Assembly: GCF_026626665.1 (NCBI RefSeq)
Contig: NZ_JAPNKE010000002.1
Coordinates: 166,501-230,500 of the forward strand
Length of the DNA: 64,000 nucleotides
Origin: Nannocystis pusilla
GTDB lineage: Bacteria; Myxococcota_A; Polyangia; Nannocystales; Nannocystaceae
Reading direction: 5' to 3'
Part shown: positions 1 through 9,505 of the stretch, in pieces
Layout of the letters: every line of letters starts with the position of its first letter
Numbering within the stretch: position 1 is the stretch's first letter
Notes under the pieces: model-generated
Database searches by the model: none
What the model was told of the DNA's origin: nothing
Seen by the model: the letters and a program-made list of their open reading frames with translations, nothing else
Position numbers and translations under genes: made by a program

Positions 1-58
1 CGAGCGGCTGCCGGTCGCGCCGGTCCCCCGGCTCCTGCGTGCGGATGTAGAGCTTCAT
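1..58 (-). CDS. N-terminus of an unidentified protein, cut by the window edge
   Basis: An ATG at 58-56 (minus) is preceded by GGAGG four bases upstream, a strong ribosome binding site. The frame then stays open to the left edge, giving MKLYIRTQEPGDRRDRQPL. Only 19 residues are visible, so no family can be assigned. The ribosome binding site is the main reason to believe it. The 185 bp between it and the next gene hold nothing recognisable. Confidence 0.45.
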   Translation of the reverse strand, partial: MKLYIRTQEPGDRRDRQPL

Positions 59-243
59 GCCGCCTCCGGCGCGGAGAGGTCGCAGCCCTCCGCGGACCCC
101 AGCACGAACACGCTCCGGCCGGCGAGCGACGAGAACGGGACGGCTTCCGTCCTCGTCGATCGCGTTCGGCCGCTCCGGCGCGGGTGAGCCGACCTGCGGC
201 CCGTATCATATGTCGCAAGAGACATGTCCGTATTTGTATCTGT

Positions 244-663
244 TCAGTGCGGCGACCGCACGGCCGTCCTCGCCGCTCGCGCCCGACCGCTCTGCCGCGC
301 CTGGACCCGGGCCTTCGGCGCCCGCGCCTTCGGCGTCGCTCGTTTCGCTCGCGCCCCGGCGATCCCCAGCGCGACCCACGCATCGAGGTCGGCCTCCGCG
401 GCGAACCCCGGCGGCGCCACATACACCAGCCCGCGCGACGGCCGACCCGTGAAGTCGAACGGCCGCGCGTGCGGCCGCCCCAGCGCCGCCGCCGTGTCGG
501 TCACGCGAATCACCAGGTCGCTGCCCAGCACCCCCCAGGCGATGCTCCCGTCGAGCATCAGGGCGATGCCGCCGAACATCTTGCGCTCCTCGACGAGCCC
601 CTGCGGCCCTGCGCGCATCACCGCCGTCCGCAGCCGGTTCGCCACTCCTTGGTCGTAAGGCAT
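244..663 (-). CDS. TfoX N-terminal domain family protein
   Basis: A 139-residue protein whose first ~90 residues match the TfoX/Sxy N-terminal fold: KMFGGIALMLDGSIAWGV followed by a DLVIRV strand and a PFDFTGRPSRGLVYV block, then an amphipathic helix. The last ~40 residues are an Ala/Arg/Lys-rich basic tail, unlike the compact family norm of ~110 residues. TfoX-N proteins are small cytoplasmic proteins; Sxy is a competence regulator, but most stand-alone members have no known role. The ATG at 663 has GGAGG about nine bases upstream. It is divergent from the peptidase gene, with 273 bp between them. Confidence 0.8.
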   Translation of the reverse strand: MPYDQGVANRLRTAVMRAGPQGLVEERKMFGGIALMLDGSIAWGVLGSDLVIRVTDTAAALGRPHARPFDFTGRPSRGLVYVAPPGFAAEADLDAWVALGIAGARAKRATPKARAPKARVQARQSGRARAARTAVRSPH

Positions 664-936
664 CCGTGTCCTCCGTGGACCTCGACCTTACCGCGCTCGC
701 CGCTCGCAGCCCAGCCGGCACGTCACCGGGTCGTTGCGGGGTGCGAGCTCGTCGACCGCGAGGATTCACGTGCGTCGCCCGCAGCGGCGTCGCCGGGGCT
801 TTCCTCGCCGGATGGGCGGCTCCGGCGCATACAAACATGCAGCGAGCGGTCGACCGGCGCCCGCGCGTGTGCTCCGGACCTCGCAGCGGCGCCCCGGCGC
901 TGGACAGCCGGCCCGACCCGCGGGCATCGTCACGCC

Positions 937-3039
937 ATGCTCCGCGCCCTCGCGCTCGTCCTCGGCCTCGCCGGCGCCCCGGCGCCGGTCGCCCGCACGA
1001 GCGACGACGCGGCCGTCACGCTGCACGGCGAGACCCTGCGCGACGAGTACGCCTGGCTGCGCGCCGGCCCCGAGGATCCGGCCGTGCGCGCCCATCTCGC
1101 GGCCGAGAACCGCCACGCCGACGCCCAGCTCCGGCCGCATCGCGCCCTCCGGCGCACGCTCGAGCGGGAGATCGAGGCGATCGCCTACGTCGACGACGAG
1201 ACCGCCCCGGTGCGCCGCGGCGAATGGCTGTACTGGTCCCGCCAGCGCCGCCAGGACGAGCACCCGGTCTACCTCCGCCGCCGCATCGACGCGCCCCCCG
1301 GCGAATCACCGCAGGTGATCCTCGACCTGCAGCGCCTCGCCCGCGGCCGCGATTTCCTCGACCTCGGCGTGTTCGAGGTCAGCCCCGACAACGCCGCGCT
1401 CGCCTATTCGCTGGACCACGTCGGCGGCGAGAACTACACCCTCTATATCAAAGATCTGGCGACCGGTGTGGTCCGGTCCGAGCAGATCGATCGGATCACC
1501 TCGGCGGCGTGGAGCGCCGACGGCCGCGAGCTCGTGTACACCGTGCGCGACGACACCTTCCGCTCGTACGCGCTGCGCCGCCGCATCCTCGGCGGCGACG
1601 ATCGCCCGATCTTCGAGGAGGCCGACCCGCGCTTCGACGTCTACGTCGAGCGCAGCCGCTCCGGCGAATGGCTGCTGGCCCGCAGCGCCTCGGCCACCAC
1701 CGCCGAGGTGCGAGTCGCCCGCACGAGCGCGCCCGGCGGCCCCTGGACCGTGATCGCCGCCCGCGAGCCCGGCCACCTCTACGACGTCGATCACGCCGGC
1801 GACGATTTTTATGTTCGCACCAATCGCGGCGCTCCGCACTTCCGCGTGGTCGCGGCCGCCGAGGACGATCCGGCCCCCGCGCGCTGGCGCGAGGTCGTCG
1901 GCGAGCGGCCCGGCGTCGCCATCACCCACCTCGACGCCTTCACCGGCCACCTGGCCCTCCTGCAGCGCGAGCGCGGCTTTCCGCGGCTCGTGTTCCTCGA
2001 CCTCCAGACCGGCCGGACCGCGCGCGCCGGCACGGCGGAGCGCGGTCGCGGCCTGTCCCCGCGGACAGGCGAGATCGTCGACATCAGCCCCGGCGACAAC
2101 CCCGATCCGTCGGCCACGCACTATCGCGTCCACCTCACCGCCGTGCACGCGCCCGACGACACCGTCGACCTCGCGTTCGCCGACGGGGCCGAGACCCTGG
2201 TGCACCGCCGCCCCGCGCCGGCCGCCTGCGGCAGCAACCTCGGCGCCTTCGCCTCCACGCGCGCCGACGACGGCACCGAACTGCTCTACATGTACTTCGC
2301 CGGCGCCGGCCCGCACCAAGGGCCGCGGCCGATCCTGCTCGAGGCCTACGGCTCCTACGGCTTCGCCTGGGACCCCGACTTCGACGCCGCCCGCTGCGCC
2401 GTGATGAACCGCGGCGTCGACTTCGTGATCGCCTGGGTGCGCGGCGGCGGCGAGCTCGGCGAGTCGTGGCACGAGGCCGGCCGCCGGCGCGGGCGCATGA
2501 ACGCGGTGAACGACCTGCTCGCGGTCGCGGCCCACCTCGTCGAGCGCGGCTACACCACCCCGGAAATGCTCGCAGTCGCCGGCGACAGCGCCGGCGGGGC
2601 CCTGGTCGCCTCGGCGCTCAACCAGCGCCCCGAGCTGTTCCGCGCCGCCGTCCTGCGCGTGCCGTTCCTCGACGCAGTGGGCACCATGGCCGACCCGACC
2701 GCGCCGCTCACCACCACCGAATACGAGGAGTGGGGCGACCCCGCCGTGCGCGCCGACTACGACGTCATCCGCGGCTGGTGCCCCTATTCGAACCTCGGCC
2801 CGCGCGCCTATCCGGCGTTGTTGGTCGAATCATCGCTGGCCGACGCCCGCGTCGCCTACCACGAACAGGCCCGCTACGTCGCCCGCCTGCGCCGCCTGGC
2901 CCGCGGCGGCGGCCCGACCCTGCTGCGCACCGAGGCCCACGCCGGCCACGCCGGCCCGAGCAGCCGCCACGAATGGCTGCAGAGCCGCGCCTTCGAGGCG
3001 GCCTTTCTGCTGGCCCAGCTCGGCCGCGCGGGGCGGTGA
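937..3039 (+). CDS. ptrB: Oligopeptidase B-type serine peptidase (S9A)
   Basis: About 700 residues, the usual size of prolyl oligopeptidase/oligopeptidase B: an N-terminal beta-propeller and a C-terminal alpha/beta hydrolase domain. The probable triad is Ser551 in GDSAGG, Asp636 in SLADARVAYHE and His671 in HAGHAG. The stretch after the serine (LNQRPELFRAAVLRVPFLD, then PLTTTEYEEWGDP) is characteristic of oligopeptidase B, which cleaves short peptides after Arg/Lys. The frame is open far upstream, but residue homology and a plausible export-like start (MLRALALVLGLAGAP) put the start at 937. The short hydrophobic N-terminus may be a signal peptide, which would be unusual for a normally cytosolic enzyme. 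Confidence 0.88.
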   Translation: MLRALALVLGLAGAPAPVARTSDDAAVTLHGETLRDEYAWLRAGPEDPAVRAHLAAENRHADAQLRPHRALRRTLEREIEAIAYVDDETAPVRRGEWLYWSRQRRQDEHPVYLRRRIDAPPGESPQVILDLQRLARGRDFLDLGVFEVSPDNAALAYSLDHVGGENYTLYIKDLATGVVRSEQIDRITSAAWSADGRELVYTVRDDTFRSYALRRRILGGDDRPIFEEADPRFDVYVERSRSGEWLLARSASATTAEVRVARTSAPGGPWTVIAAREPGHLYDVDHAGDDFYVRTNRGAPHFRVVAAAEDDPAPARWREVVGERPGVAITHLDAFTGHLALLQRERGFPRLVFLDLQTGRTARAGTAERGRGLSPRTGEIVDISPGDNPDPSATHYRVHLTAVHAPDDTVDLAFADGAETLVHRRPAPAACGSNLGAFASTRADDGTELLYMYFAGAGPHQGPRPILLEAYGSYGFAWDPDFDAARCAVMNRGVDFVIAWVRGGGELGESWHEAGRRRGRMNAVNDLLAVAAHLVERGYTTPEMLAVAGDSAGGALVASALNQRPELFRAAVLRVPFLDAVGTMADPTAPLTTTEYEEWGDPAVRADYDVIRGWCPYSNLGPRAYPALLVESSLADARVAYHEQARYVARLRRLARGGGPTLLRTEAHAGHAGPSSRHEWLQSRAFEAAFLLAQLGRAGR

Positions 3040-3158
3040 GCGGCGTTTCATTCCGTGCGAGCGCGTTTCTTGACCCCCAAGAGCAGGCTCGTTCCGCCGT
3101 AAGTCGTCCGAAGCTGGCCTCGGTTTGGAGAAATGACCGAGCACCTTCGGCTTGCTGT

Positions 3159-4565
3159 TCATATCTTCTTAAGCTTATCAAGGTCAATCTCCGAGACAAG
3201 CGGTTCAAATTTCTCTCCTGTAGGAAAATCTAATGCAAGTGTTTCAGTTGGGTGCCACAAAGAAGTCAGGCCATGTTCTTGCACCAAGATGCTGAAATCC
3301 TCCGCGGGAATCATTTCTGTTTGAGAACAAGCCACTACCACATCTCTTGCGTTCCAGGAAGGCTTGATCTGGTCTGAGGTTCCCATGGTTTTGATGAGAG
3401 AGCGTATCAGTTGTGCGTTCATGTGTGGAATTATTGGAATTATCATATTTCTCGCCCACTGGTGAGCGTCGCGGTACTGCCGAGATCTTGCATACTCGCC
3501 GATGGCTAGTTCAATTATCGCTTCTTTTGATTCGAGAGAAATTTCGCTATCTCCAGATAGGATTGCCCAAGCCGTCATCGCTTCTAAATGCAATCGGGTG
3601 GCGTTTCGAGCACGGTTTATAGCCACCTCGCCAAGGTTAGGATGATGAAGGGCCGACGGGATGAGCTCTGGGGTTTCGGGAAAAGGTGACTCACTGAGTA
3701 GTCGTCGTAGAGATTCTTGATTAGCTTCGTTAATGAGTGGCCAGATGTCGTCAACAAGGAGAGAAGCGGATCGCGGCATTTCCTCTATTCAGAATCAATG
3801 CAGCGTGGAGCGCGGTGTTAAGGCTTTGCTGCAGTACTGCCTCGGCGATGCTTCGATGCATTTCTCGAACGGCTGACAACGCCGCTGCCCCTCGAAGAGC
3901 CGCATTCCAGGTGAGTTTATTTTCGGTGTCCAGCAAATACTTCAAAAGGGCTAGAACGAAATTGCGTACGAGAGCATCCGGGGTCTTGAAAGAGGGCCGT
4001 GCTTGAAGTGTTTGATGGCATCCGCTGAGTGCTTTGGAAAGTGGACCGATTCGACGTCGGCTGCCAAGGTTTGAATGGCAAATTGCCTTGTGTCGGCGGA
4101 AGCGCGAGGAGAATGTGAACGGAATTTCAGAATGTGGAGACGCGCAAGCTCAGCCGGTGGGTTGAATAATTGTCCGTTACTGTCGAATGCAGGATGAGCG
4201 CATCGGTTCCGATCCTCTTGCAGCCGCGCTAGGTCGTGGTGTTCACTCGCTGAGATAAAGGCGAAACTGTCTCGCGCATTATCCAAAACTCGCTTCTCGA
4301 AGTCTAGAAGACCTTGGACGTTTTGATTATCACGAGCTTTTGAGAGAATTTGTAGTTGATTTTGGGCCTGCGCATCTCCTCCTAAACTTAACTCCTCCAG
4401 TTTGTGAATGTAATCACATACGACGGCGATCCAGCATGCGACAATTGACGCCCGATACGCGCTCGCGCGATAGGCCCTTACGGATTCTTGAAGATAAGTC
4501 TTTGATTGAAGACTTCGGCAAGACAGAACAAGAGCATCGAGATCCTCAAGGTACTCTGCGAACAT
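3159..4565 (-). pseudogene. Large HEPN-type protein gene, two frame changes, low G+C
   Basis: Three segments in order look like one ~469-residue protein: 4565-3951, a middle part ending at 3751 in another frame, and 3779-3159 back in the first frame. The first segment has EDRNRCAHPAF, an R-x4-H motif typical of HEPN domains, after helices rich in AYRASAYRASIVACWIAVV. Many HEPN proteins are RNases in toxin-antitoxin or phage-defence systems; this role is inferred. Frame changes fall near 3951-3985 and 3751-3790; no start with a ribosome binding site supports separate genes. G+C is by eye near 45-50%, far below its neighbours, which suggests recent transfer. It could be a decayed gene or one intact gene with two sequencing indels. 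Confidence 0.6.
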
Positions 4566-4852
4566 GCAGCCATGTCTAGCTTGGGATACAGGTCGAAGGA
4601 AAGTTGCAATGTGTGATTTAGGTCACAATGGTCTCTTGGCTCAAATTTGCGGGTTTCAGGTTGCGCTTAGAGAGGGTCTGCACTCCCCGAAACGCGCTCC
4701 CGAGCCCAAGACAAGCTTTCTCCTCGCTCACCGTCCAGTGAGGGTTAGCTATTACGTCTGCGTATTCCGTAAAGGCGTTTGGAGGCTGTCTCCTGCTGGC
4801 CAAGGCGGCCGCGCGTCCAGTTGGCCGCGCGTAGCGGAAGTCCAGTGGCCGA
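4566..4852. other. Low-G+C intergenic tail, no gene seen
   Basis: This stretch keeps the lower G+C of the HEPN-type gene until about 4790 and then returns to the genomic average. A 61-codon open frame at 4618-4803 (minus) has no recognisable features and no clear ribosome binding site. It probably holds the promoter of the HEPN-type gene and the boundary of the transferred segment. Confidence 0.5.
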
Positions 4853-5596
4853 TCAGTGCGAGGGCTTCGCCTTCGCTTGCTGCCGCTCCCACCACGCCAG
4901 CCAGATCGCGGCGGCGGCCAGCAGCATGAACGCGAACGGCCCGTGCAGCGCTGCGTGGCTGAGCTGGAGGATCCACCCGGCCGCGCCGAGCAGCACCAAC
5001 GCCGCCCACGGGCCCTGTTTGGCGAAGAAGCGGGCCGCGGCGGCCAGCGCTGTCATGGCGAACGCGGCCCATGAGCCGGTCTCGCTGACGAACGAGCCGA
5101 CGCCGCCGACCCAGGGGTCGGTCCAGGTCGCGTCGAGCGCCACGATGACGCCCTGCAATTCCTGGTCGCTGAGCTCGCCGCGGGCCACCATCTCCTGCGT
5201 CAGGACGATCGTGCGGCCGAGGCCGATCCCGCCGATCGCGTCGAGCACCGTGTAATAAATCAAGAACACGAAGGCCGCGAGCCGGGACAGCCACGCGCAC
5301 GCGACCGCCAGCGCGCCGTGGACCGTGCGGACGTCGCTGACGAGCAGCCACACGCCGACGGCGACCAGCGCCATCATCGGCGTCTGGATCATGTGCAGGG
5401 TGAACCACCAGTCGGGCCCGAAGTACGCCAGCGCCTTGTGCGTCGCGTCGTGGGCCTCGGGCTGCGAGAGGTACTGGTACATCCCGGGGTGCTCGGTGAA
5501 CTCGGCCGGGTGGAACAGCTCGATGACCGCCAGCACCAGCGGCGCGACCAGCAGACACAACCACCACACGATCCTCTGATACGTCTCGTGCCGCAC
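4853..5596 (-). CDS. Polytopic inner-membrane protein of unknown function
   Basis: A 247-residue protein with about six hydrophobic segments: RIVWWLCLLVAPLVLAVIEL near the N-terminus, then IQTPMMALVAVGVWLLV, a long segment ending FVFLIYYTVLDAIG, and three more before the KAKPSH tail. A TWTDPWVGG loop lies between segments four and five. The frame is open further upstream, but GTG at 5596 has GGGAGGT seven bases before it and begins right at the first membrane segment, so I chose it. No family recognised. Confidence 0.75.
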   Translation of the reverse strand: MRHETYQRIVWWLCLLVAPLVLAVIELFHPAEFTEHPGMYQYLSQPEAHDATHKALAYFGPDWWFTLHMIQTPMMALVAVGVWLLVSDVRTVHGALAVACAWLSRLAAFVFLIYYTVLDAIGGIGLGRTIVLTQEMVARGELSDQELQGVIVALDATWTDPWVGGVGSFVSETGSWAAFAMTALAAAARFFAKQGPWAALVLLGAAGWILQLSHAALHGPFAFMLLAAAAIWLAWWERQQAKAKPSH

Positions 5597-5849
5597 GCGA
5601 CCGACCTCCCGCTGCCTCGACGATGGAGTGGACCGCGGCCGGGCGCAAGCGCGGTGCTGCGGGCGCGCTCGCGCGGGACGGGGGATGTCTCCGAGATGTC
5701 TTTTAAGGCATGTCACCGTATTGGCCATGCGGACGGCGTTCGCCGCGGGAGCGTCCGCGAGATCCGCGCCGGCCCGGGGGCACACCGGCGTACCCAGGCA
5801 TGACCCTGCCGGCCCGTCCGGGCGCGATTTCGGCTATCTTCCGCCGACC

Positions 5850-6698
5850 ATGCGCGTCGCCATCGCCACCTGCCTCCACAAGCCCGAGCCCGACCCCGAC
5901 GAGGCGCTGCTCGTCGCCGCCCTCGCGGACGCGGGCGTGGAGCCGCGGGTGCTCGCCTGGGACGACCCGGCCGCGGCCTGGCACGAGGTCTCGCTGTGCG
6001 TGCTGCGCTCGACCTGGAACTACCCGCACCACGCGGACGAGTTCCTCGCGTGGGCCCGGCGCGTCGCCGCGGTCACGCGAATGTACAATCCGCTGCCTGT
6101 CCTCGAGGACAACTATCACAAGAGCTACCTGGCCCGCCTCGCGGTGCGCGGGGTCGCGGTGGTCGACACGGTCCACCTCGCGCGCGGGCAGGCGCCCGAC
6201 CTCGCGGCGCTGCTCGACGAGCGCGGGTGGGACCGTGCGGTCGTCAAGCCTGCGATCTCGGCCGCCTCGATGGGCACGTGGCGGGTCGAGCGTAAGGCGG
6301 CCGCGGCCAGTCAGGCGCGCTTCGCCGCGGACGTGGCCCTGCGCGACACGATGGTGCAGCCGTACATGCGCGCGGTCGAGGAGCCGGGCGAGCGCGCGCT
6401 GATCTGGATCGACGGCGCGCTGAGCCACGCGATCCGCAAGACCGCGCGCTTCGCCGGCGAGCACGAGCGCGTCTCGGCCGCGCTGCCGATCGCCGACGAC
6501 GAGCGCCGGCTCGCCGAGGCCGCGCTGGCGCCGCTCGCCGCTCAATTGCTGTACGCACGGGTCGACGTGGTCCGCGACGACGCTGGCGCGCCGCGGGTGA
6601 TGGAGCTCGAGCTGATCGAGCCCTCCCTCTTCCTCGCCGAGCACCCGCCGGCGCTGGCGCGCCTGGTCGCGGCGATCGTCGCCCGCCTGCGCGAGTGA
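5850..6698 (+). CDS. ATP-grasp domain protein
   Basis: A 282-residue protein with the order of an ATP-grasp ligase: an N-terminal pre-ATP-grasp region (CVLRSTWNYPHH, NPLPVLEDNYHKSYL), an ATP-binding lysine strand (VVKPAISAASMGTW), then GERALIWIDGALSHAIRK and the metal-binding end (VMELELIEPSLFL). Members form a carboxylate-amine or similar bond using ATP; the substrate is unknown. A subgroup with STWNYP and ELELIEPSLF is common in actinobacteria and myxobacteria and is often annotated only as hypothetical. Start ATG 5850 begins the conserved part. It stands alone, followed by a repeat array. Confidence 0.8.
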   Translation: MRVAIATCLHKPEPDPDEALLVAALADAGVEPRVLAWDDPAAAWHEVSLCVLRSTWNYPHHADEFLAWARRVAAVTRMYNPLPVLEDNYHKSYLARLAVRGVAVVDTVHLARGQAPDLAALLDERGWDRAVVKPAISAASMGTWRVERKAAAASQARFAADVALRDTMVQPYMRAVEEPGERALIWIDGALSHAIRKTARFAGEHERVSAALPIADDERRLAEAALAPLAAQLLYARVDVVRDDAGAPRVMELELIEPSLFLAEHPPALARLVAAIVARLRE

Positions 6699-6736
6699 GA
6701 CCGACGGCCGCGGCGATGCGCGACCCCCGGCTCGTC

Positions 6737-7019
6737 GCGCATCGCTCTCCGCTGCGCGAGCAGGTCGATCGGCGCCCGCGGACCACGCGATGGGCAGCCG
6801 CCGAGGTACCGCGCATCGCTCTCCGCTGCGCGAGCATGTCGATCGGCGGCTCGCGGACCACGCGATGTGCAGCCGCCGAGGTAACCGCGCATCGTTCTCC
6901 GCTGCGCGAGCCGGGTCGATCGGCGCTCGCGGACCACGCGATGCGCGACTCGTCGCGCATCGTTCTCCGCTGCGCGAGCAGGGCGATCGGCGCTCGCGGA
7001 CCACGCGATGTGCGGCCCG
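6737..7019. repeat. Array of four palindromic repeats (~68-76 bp spacing)
   Basis: Four units begin at 6737, 6811, 6887 and 6955. Each starts GCGCATCG, runs through TCTCCGCTGCGCGAGC, GTCGATCGGC and GCTCGCGGACCAC, and ends CGATG(C/T/G)GC. The two ends are inverted copies of each other, and GCGAGC pairs with GCTCGC inside, so each ~56-base unit can fold into a two-part hairpin with a loop around GTCGATCGG. Units 1-3 are joined by AGCCGCCGAGGTA-like linkers. No open frame is conserved across the units. This resembles REP/BIME-type arrays, and it lies between two genes read in the same direction. Confidence 0.8.
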
Positions 7020-7164
7020 TTGCGCACCCTCGGATTCGCCGACGCGCGCGGCTGAGCGCCGCCGTCACGATCGTGCGCGCATCTTCGTCGCGATTGCGAC
7101 ATCCTCCGGCCCGCCGATGCCGGCCCCTTGACCGCGCGCGCGCCGGCGATGTACTCGCAATGCG

Positions 7165-9069
7165 ATGAATCGCCTGACCGCTGCAATCTTGATGGTCCCG
7201 GTGCTCGTCGCGTGCGGCGACGACGGTCGACCGGCCGACAGCGACGCCGCCAGCGCGACCGGCACCGCGACCGCGACCATGCCGACCGGCACCAGCGAGG
7301 CCAGCGACGGCAGCAGCACCGCGGCGCCGACCGGCAGCGGCACCGACGCGACCCCGACGACGACCGGCACGAGCACCGATTCGGGCCCGATCTTCGACCT
7401 CGGCGGCGCGCCCGACGTGCCGAAGACGCTGCAGTGCAGCCCCGACCTGCACGCGGTCGTCGACGGCACCGGCCAGGTCGTCGAGGCGTGCGCGACCGAC
7501 CAGGGCTGCGCCGACGCCAAGTGCGTGCCCGCCTGCGAGGCCGCCGGGGCCAGCAAGGCCAACTTCGGCTGCGAGTTCCAGATCCCCACGCCACCCACGT
7601 CGCCGTTCTTGCCGACGCCGCCGTGCTTCGCCGCGTTCCTCACCAACAGCTGGGGGCACCCGGCCAAGATCGAGGTGTCGCGCGACGGCGCCGCGTTCGA
7701 CCTCGGCAGCTTCGCCCGCGTCGTCACGCCCGGGCAGGCCCCGGAGGACTGGTCGCCGGTCGCCGCCACCGGCCTCGGCCCCGGCGAGGTCGCGGTGCTG
7801 TTCCTGTCGAGTCACCCCAATTCGATCCACCCCGAGACCATGCAATCGCTCAATTGCCCGGTGCCCGACGCCGCGGGCGCGGCCACCCAGGTCGACGCGT
7901 CGGGCCGCGGTCTCAACTTTCACGTGACTTCCGACGTCCCGCTGACCGCCTACGACATCGCCCCGTTCGGCGGCGCTTTCTCGTACATCCCGAGCGCCAA
8001 GCTGCTGTTCCCGACCAGCGCGTGGGGCACCAACTACGTGACGGTGATGCCGCCGGCGGGCACGTTCGAGCCGCCCGGGCCGCTGTGGCTGCAGGTGGTC
8101 GGGGCGCAGGACGGGACGACGGTGGAGATCCGCCCGACCGCGGACCTCGAGGCGGGACCGGACCTCGAGGGCGCGGCGAAGGACGTGGTCAAGACGTTCA
8201 CGGTCGACGCCGGCGAGTATGTGCAATGGGAGGTCGCGGCCGGGGCCGGCGACGCCTCGGGTACGCTGATTCTGAGCGACAAGCCGGTCGCGCTGCACAC
8301 CGGCAACCGCTTCCTGCGCCTGCAGCCGATGTTGGCGCCGGGCGGCGAGGCGACGCACCAGCAGAACCACGCCGTCACCGCGCTCGGCTACGAATACGTG
8401 GCCGGCGCCTACGAGACGCGCCGCGCCGACCTGGCGCCGGAGGAGATCGAGTACAGGGTGGTCGGCGCGGTCGACGGCACCACGCTGACCTACGACCCGC
8501 CGGTGCCGGGCGCCCCGGCGACCCTGGCGCAGGGCCAGGTGGTCGACTTCGCGGCCACCGGGTCGTTCCAGATCCGCAGCCAGGACGAGGGGCACCCGTT
8601 CGTGCTGTCGCAGATCATGGACACCTGCAACATCCCCGGCGGCACCCGCCCCGGGGCGACCGCGATGGGCTTCATGCAATTGCTCGGCGACGAGGAGTGG
8701 GTGGTCCTGCTGCCGCCGGCGCAGTTCCTCCACGAGTACATCTTCTTCACCGACCCGTCGTTCGCCACCACCAATCTGGTGGTCACGCGCGTCGACGACG
8801 GCGACGGCTTCAAAGAGGTCACCGTCGATTGTCTGGGGACGATCGGGGGCTGGCAGCCGGTCGGCGGCGACGGCCGGTTCGAGGTCACCACGGTGGATCT
8901 GATCCGCGCCGACGTCGGCGTCAATGGCTGCACCAACGGTCAGCACACCGCCGAGAGCGAGGGCCAGTTTGGCCTGGTGGTGTGGGGCCTCGACAGCTAT
9001 TCGTCGTACGCGTACCCGGCCGGCGGCAACGCGATCGCGCTGACCGACCTGGTGATCCCGCCGGGCTGA
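7165..9069 (+). CDS. IgGFc-binding-like lipoprotein
   Basis: A 634-residue secreted lipoprotein: signal MNRLTAAILMVPVLVACG with lipobox LVAC, then a ~55-residue Thr/Ser/Gly/Ala linker, a short Cys-rich segment (CSPDLHAVVDG, CATDQGCADAKCVPAC), and a long beta-rich region. The latter has the hallmarks of the IgGFc-binding N-terminal domain family found in many myxobacterial surface proteins: SSHPNSIH, LTAYDIAPFGG, FPTSAWGTNYVTV, SDKPVALHTGNRF and VDCLGTIGGWQPVG. Those domains are thought to act in adhesion or binding at the cell surface; the ligand is unknown. Start ATG 7165 fits the signal peptide. Confidence 0.82.
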   Translation: MNRLTAAILMVPVLVACGDDGRPADSDAASATGTATATMPTGTSEASDGSSTAAPTGSGTDATPTTTGTSTDSGPIFDLGGAPDVPKTLQCSPDLHAVVDGTGQVVEACATDQGCADAKCVPACEAAGASKANFGCEFQIPTPPTSPFLPTPPCFAAFLTNSWGHPAKIEVSRDGAAFDLGSFARVVTPGQAPEDWSPVAATGLGPGEVAVLFLSSHPNSIHPETMQSLNCPVPDAAGAATQVDASGRGLNFHVTSDVPLTAYDIAPFGGAFSYIPSAKLLFPTSAWGTNYVTVMPPAGTFEPPGPLWLQVVGAQDGTTVEIRPTADLEAGPDLEGAAKDVVKTFTVDAGEYVQWEVAAGAGDASGTLILSDKPVALHTGNRFLRLQPMLAPGGEATHQQNHAVTALGYEYVAGAYETRRADLAPEEIEYRVVGAVDGTTLTYDPPVPGAPATLAQGQVVDFAATGSFQIRSQDEGHPFVLSQIMDTCNIPGGTRPGATAMGFMQLLGDEEWVVLLPPAQFLHEYIFFTDPSFATTNLVVTRVDDGDGFKEVTVDCLGTIGGWQPVGGDGRFEVTTVDLIRADVGVNGCTNGQHTAESEGQFGLVVWGLDSYSSYAYPAGGNAIALTDLVIPPG

Positions 9070-9129
9070 CAGAGAGGCCGCGGCACCGGCTTCCGGGCGC
9101 CCGCGGGCGCCCGTGAGCGGCCGCTGGCG

Positions 9130-9505
9130 TCATTCGCACAAACAGACGTACGGGACGCCGCCCACCTCCTGGCCGCCCCATCCGACGATGCAGGCGTTGG
9201 CCCAGCTCGGGCGCAGGTTGTAGCCCGGGCGGAAGCCCTCGTTGTTGTAGTTCGTGGCGCAGACGAAGAATTTCTCGCCGTTGACGTAGACCCCGGCGAC
9301 GACCGCCCGCAGGCCTGCGTTGTCGCAGGTGTTCTCGCAGGACGCGAGGGTCGCATCGACCCATTTACCGAGACAACGCCGGCTCCGGTGCCGTCGCCAG
9401 GCTCGCCGAAGGTCCTTCCTCCGCCGGCCCGGACGCGACGGTGAACGAGGCCAACAATCCGAGCGCGGCCGCCTGTAGTTTTTGGATGACTCCGATGAAC
9501 AACAT
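9130..9505 (-). pseudogene. Secreted Cys-rich protein gene with a frame change
   Basis: ATG at 9505 with AGGAG seven bases upstream starts a signal-like peptide (MLFIGVIQKLQAAALGLLAS) and a linker that stops after 46 residues. In another frame, immediately downstream, lies a well-formed module of about 75 residues: WVDATLASCENTC, YVNGEKFFVCATNYNN, RPSWANACIVGWGG, then VPYVCLCE and a stop at 9130. The two parts fit one secreted protein of ~125 residues with one base gained or lost near 9365-9375. I do not recognise the family. It may be a true pseudogene or an intact gene with a sequencing indel. Confidence 0.55.

Noticed and set aside
184..936. An N-terminal extension of ~250 residues on oligopeptidase B
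   Set aside because: The extension is Arg/Pro-rich, overlaps the TfoX-N gene on the other strand, and lies outside the normal length of the family.
4618..4803. A 61-codon gene upstream of the HEPN-type gene
   Set aside because: No ribosome binding site, no motif, and composition that changes within the frame; more likely promoter and border DNA.
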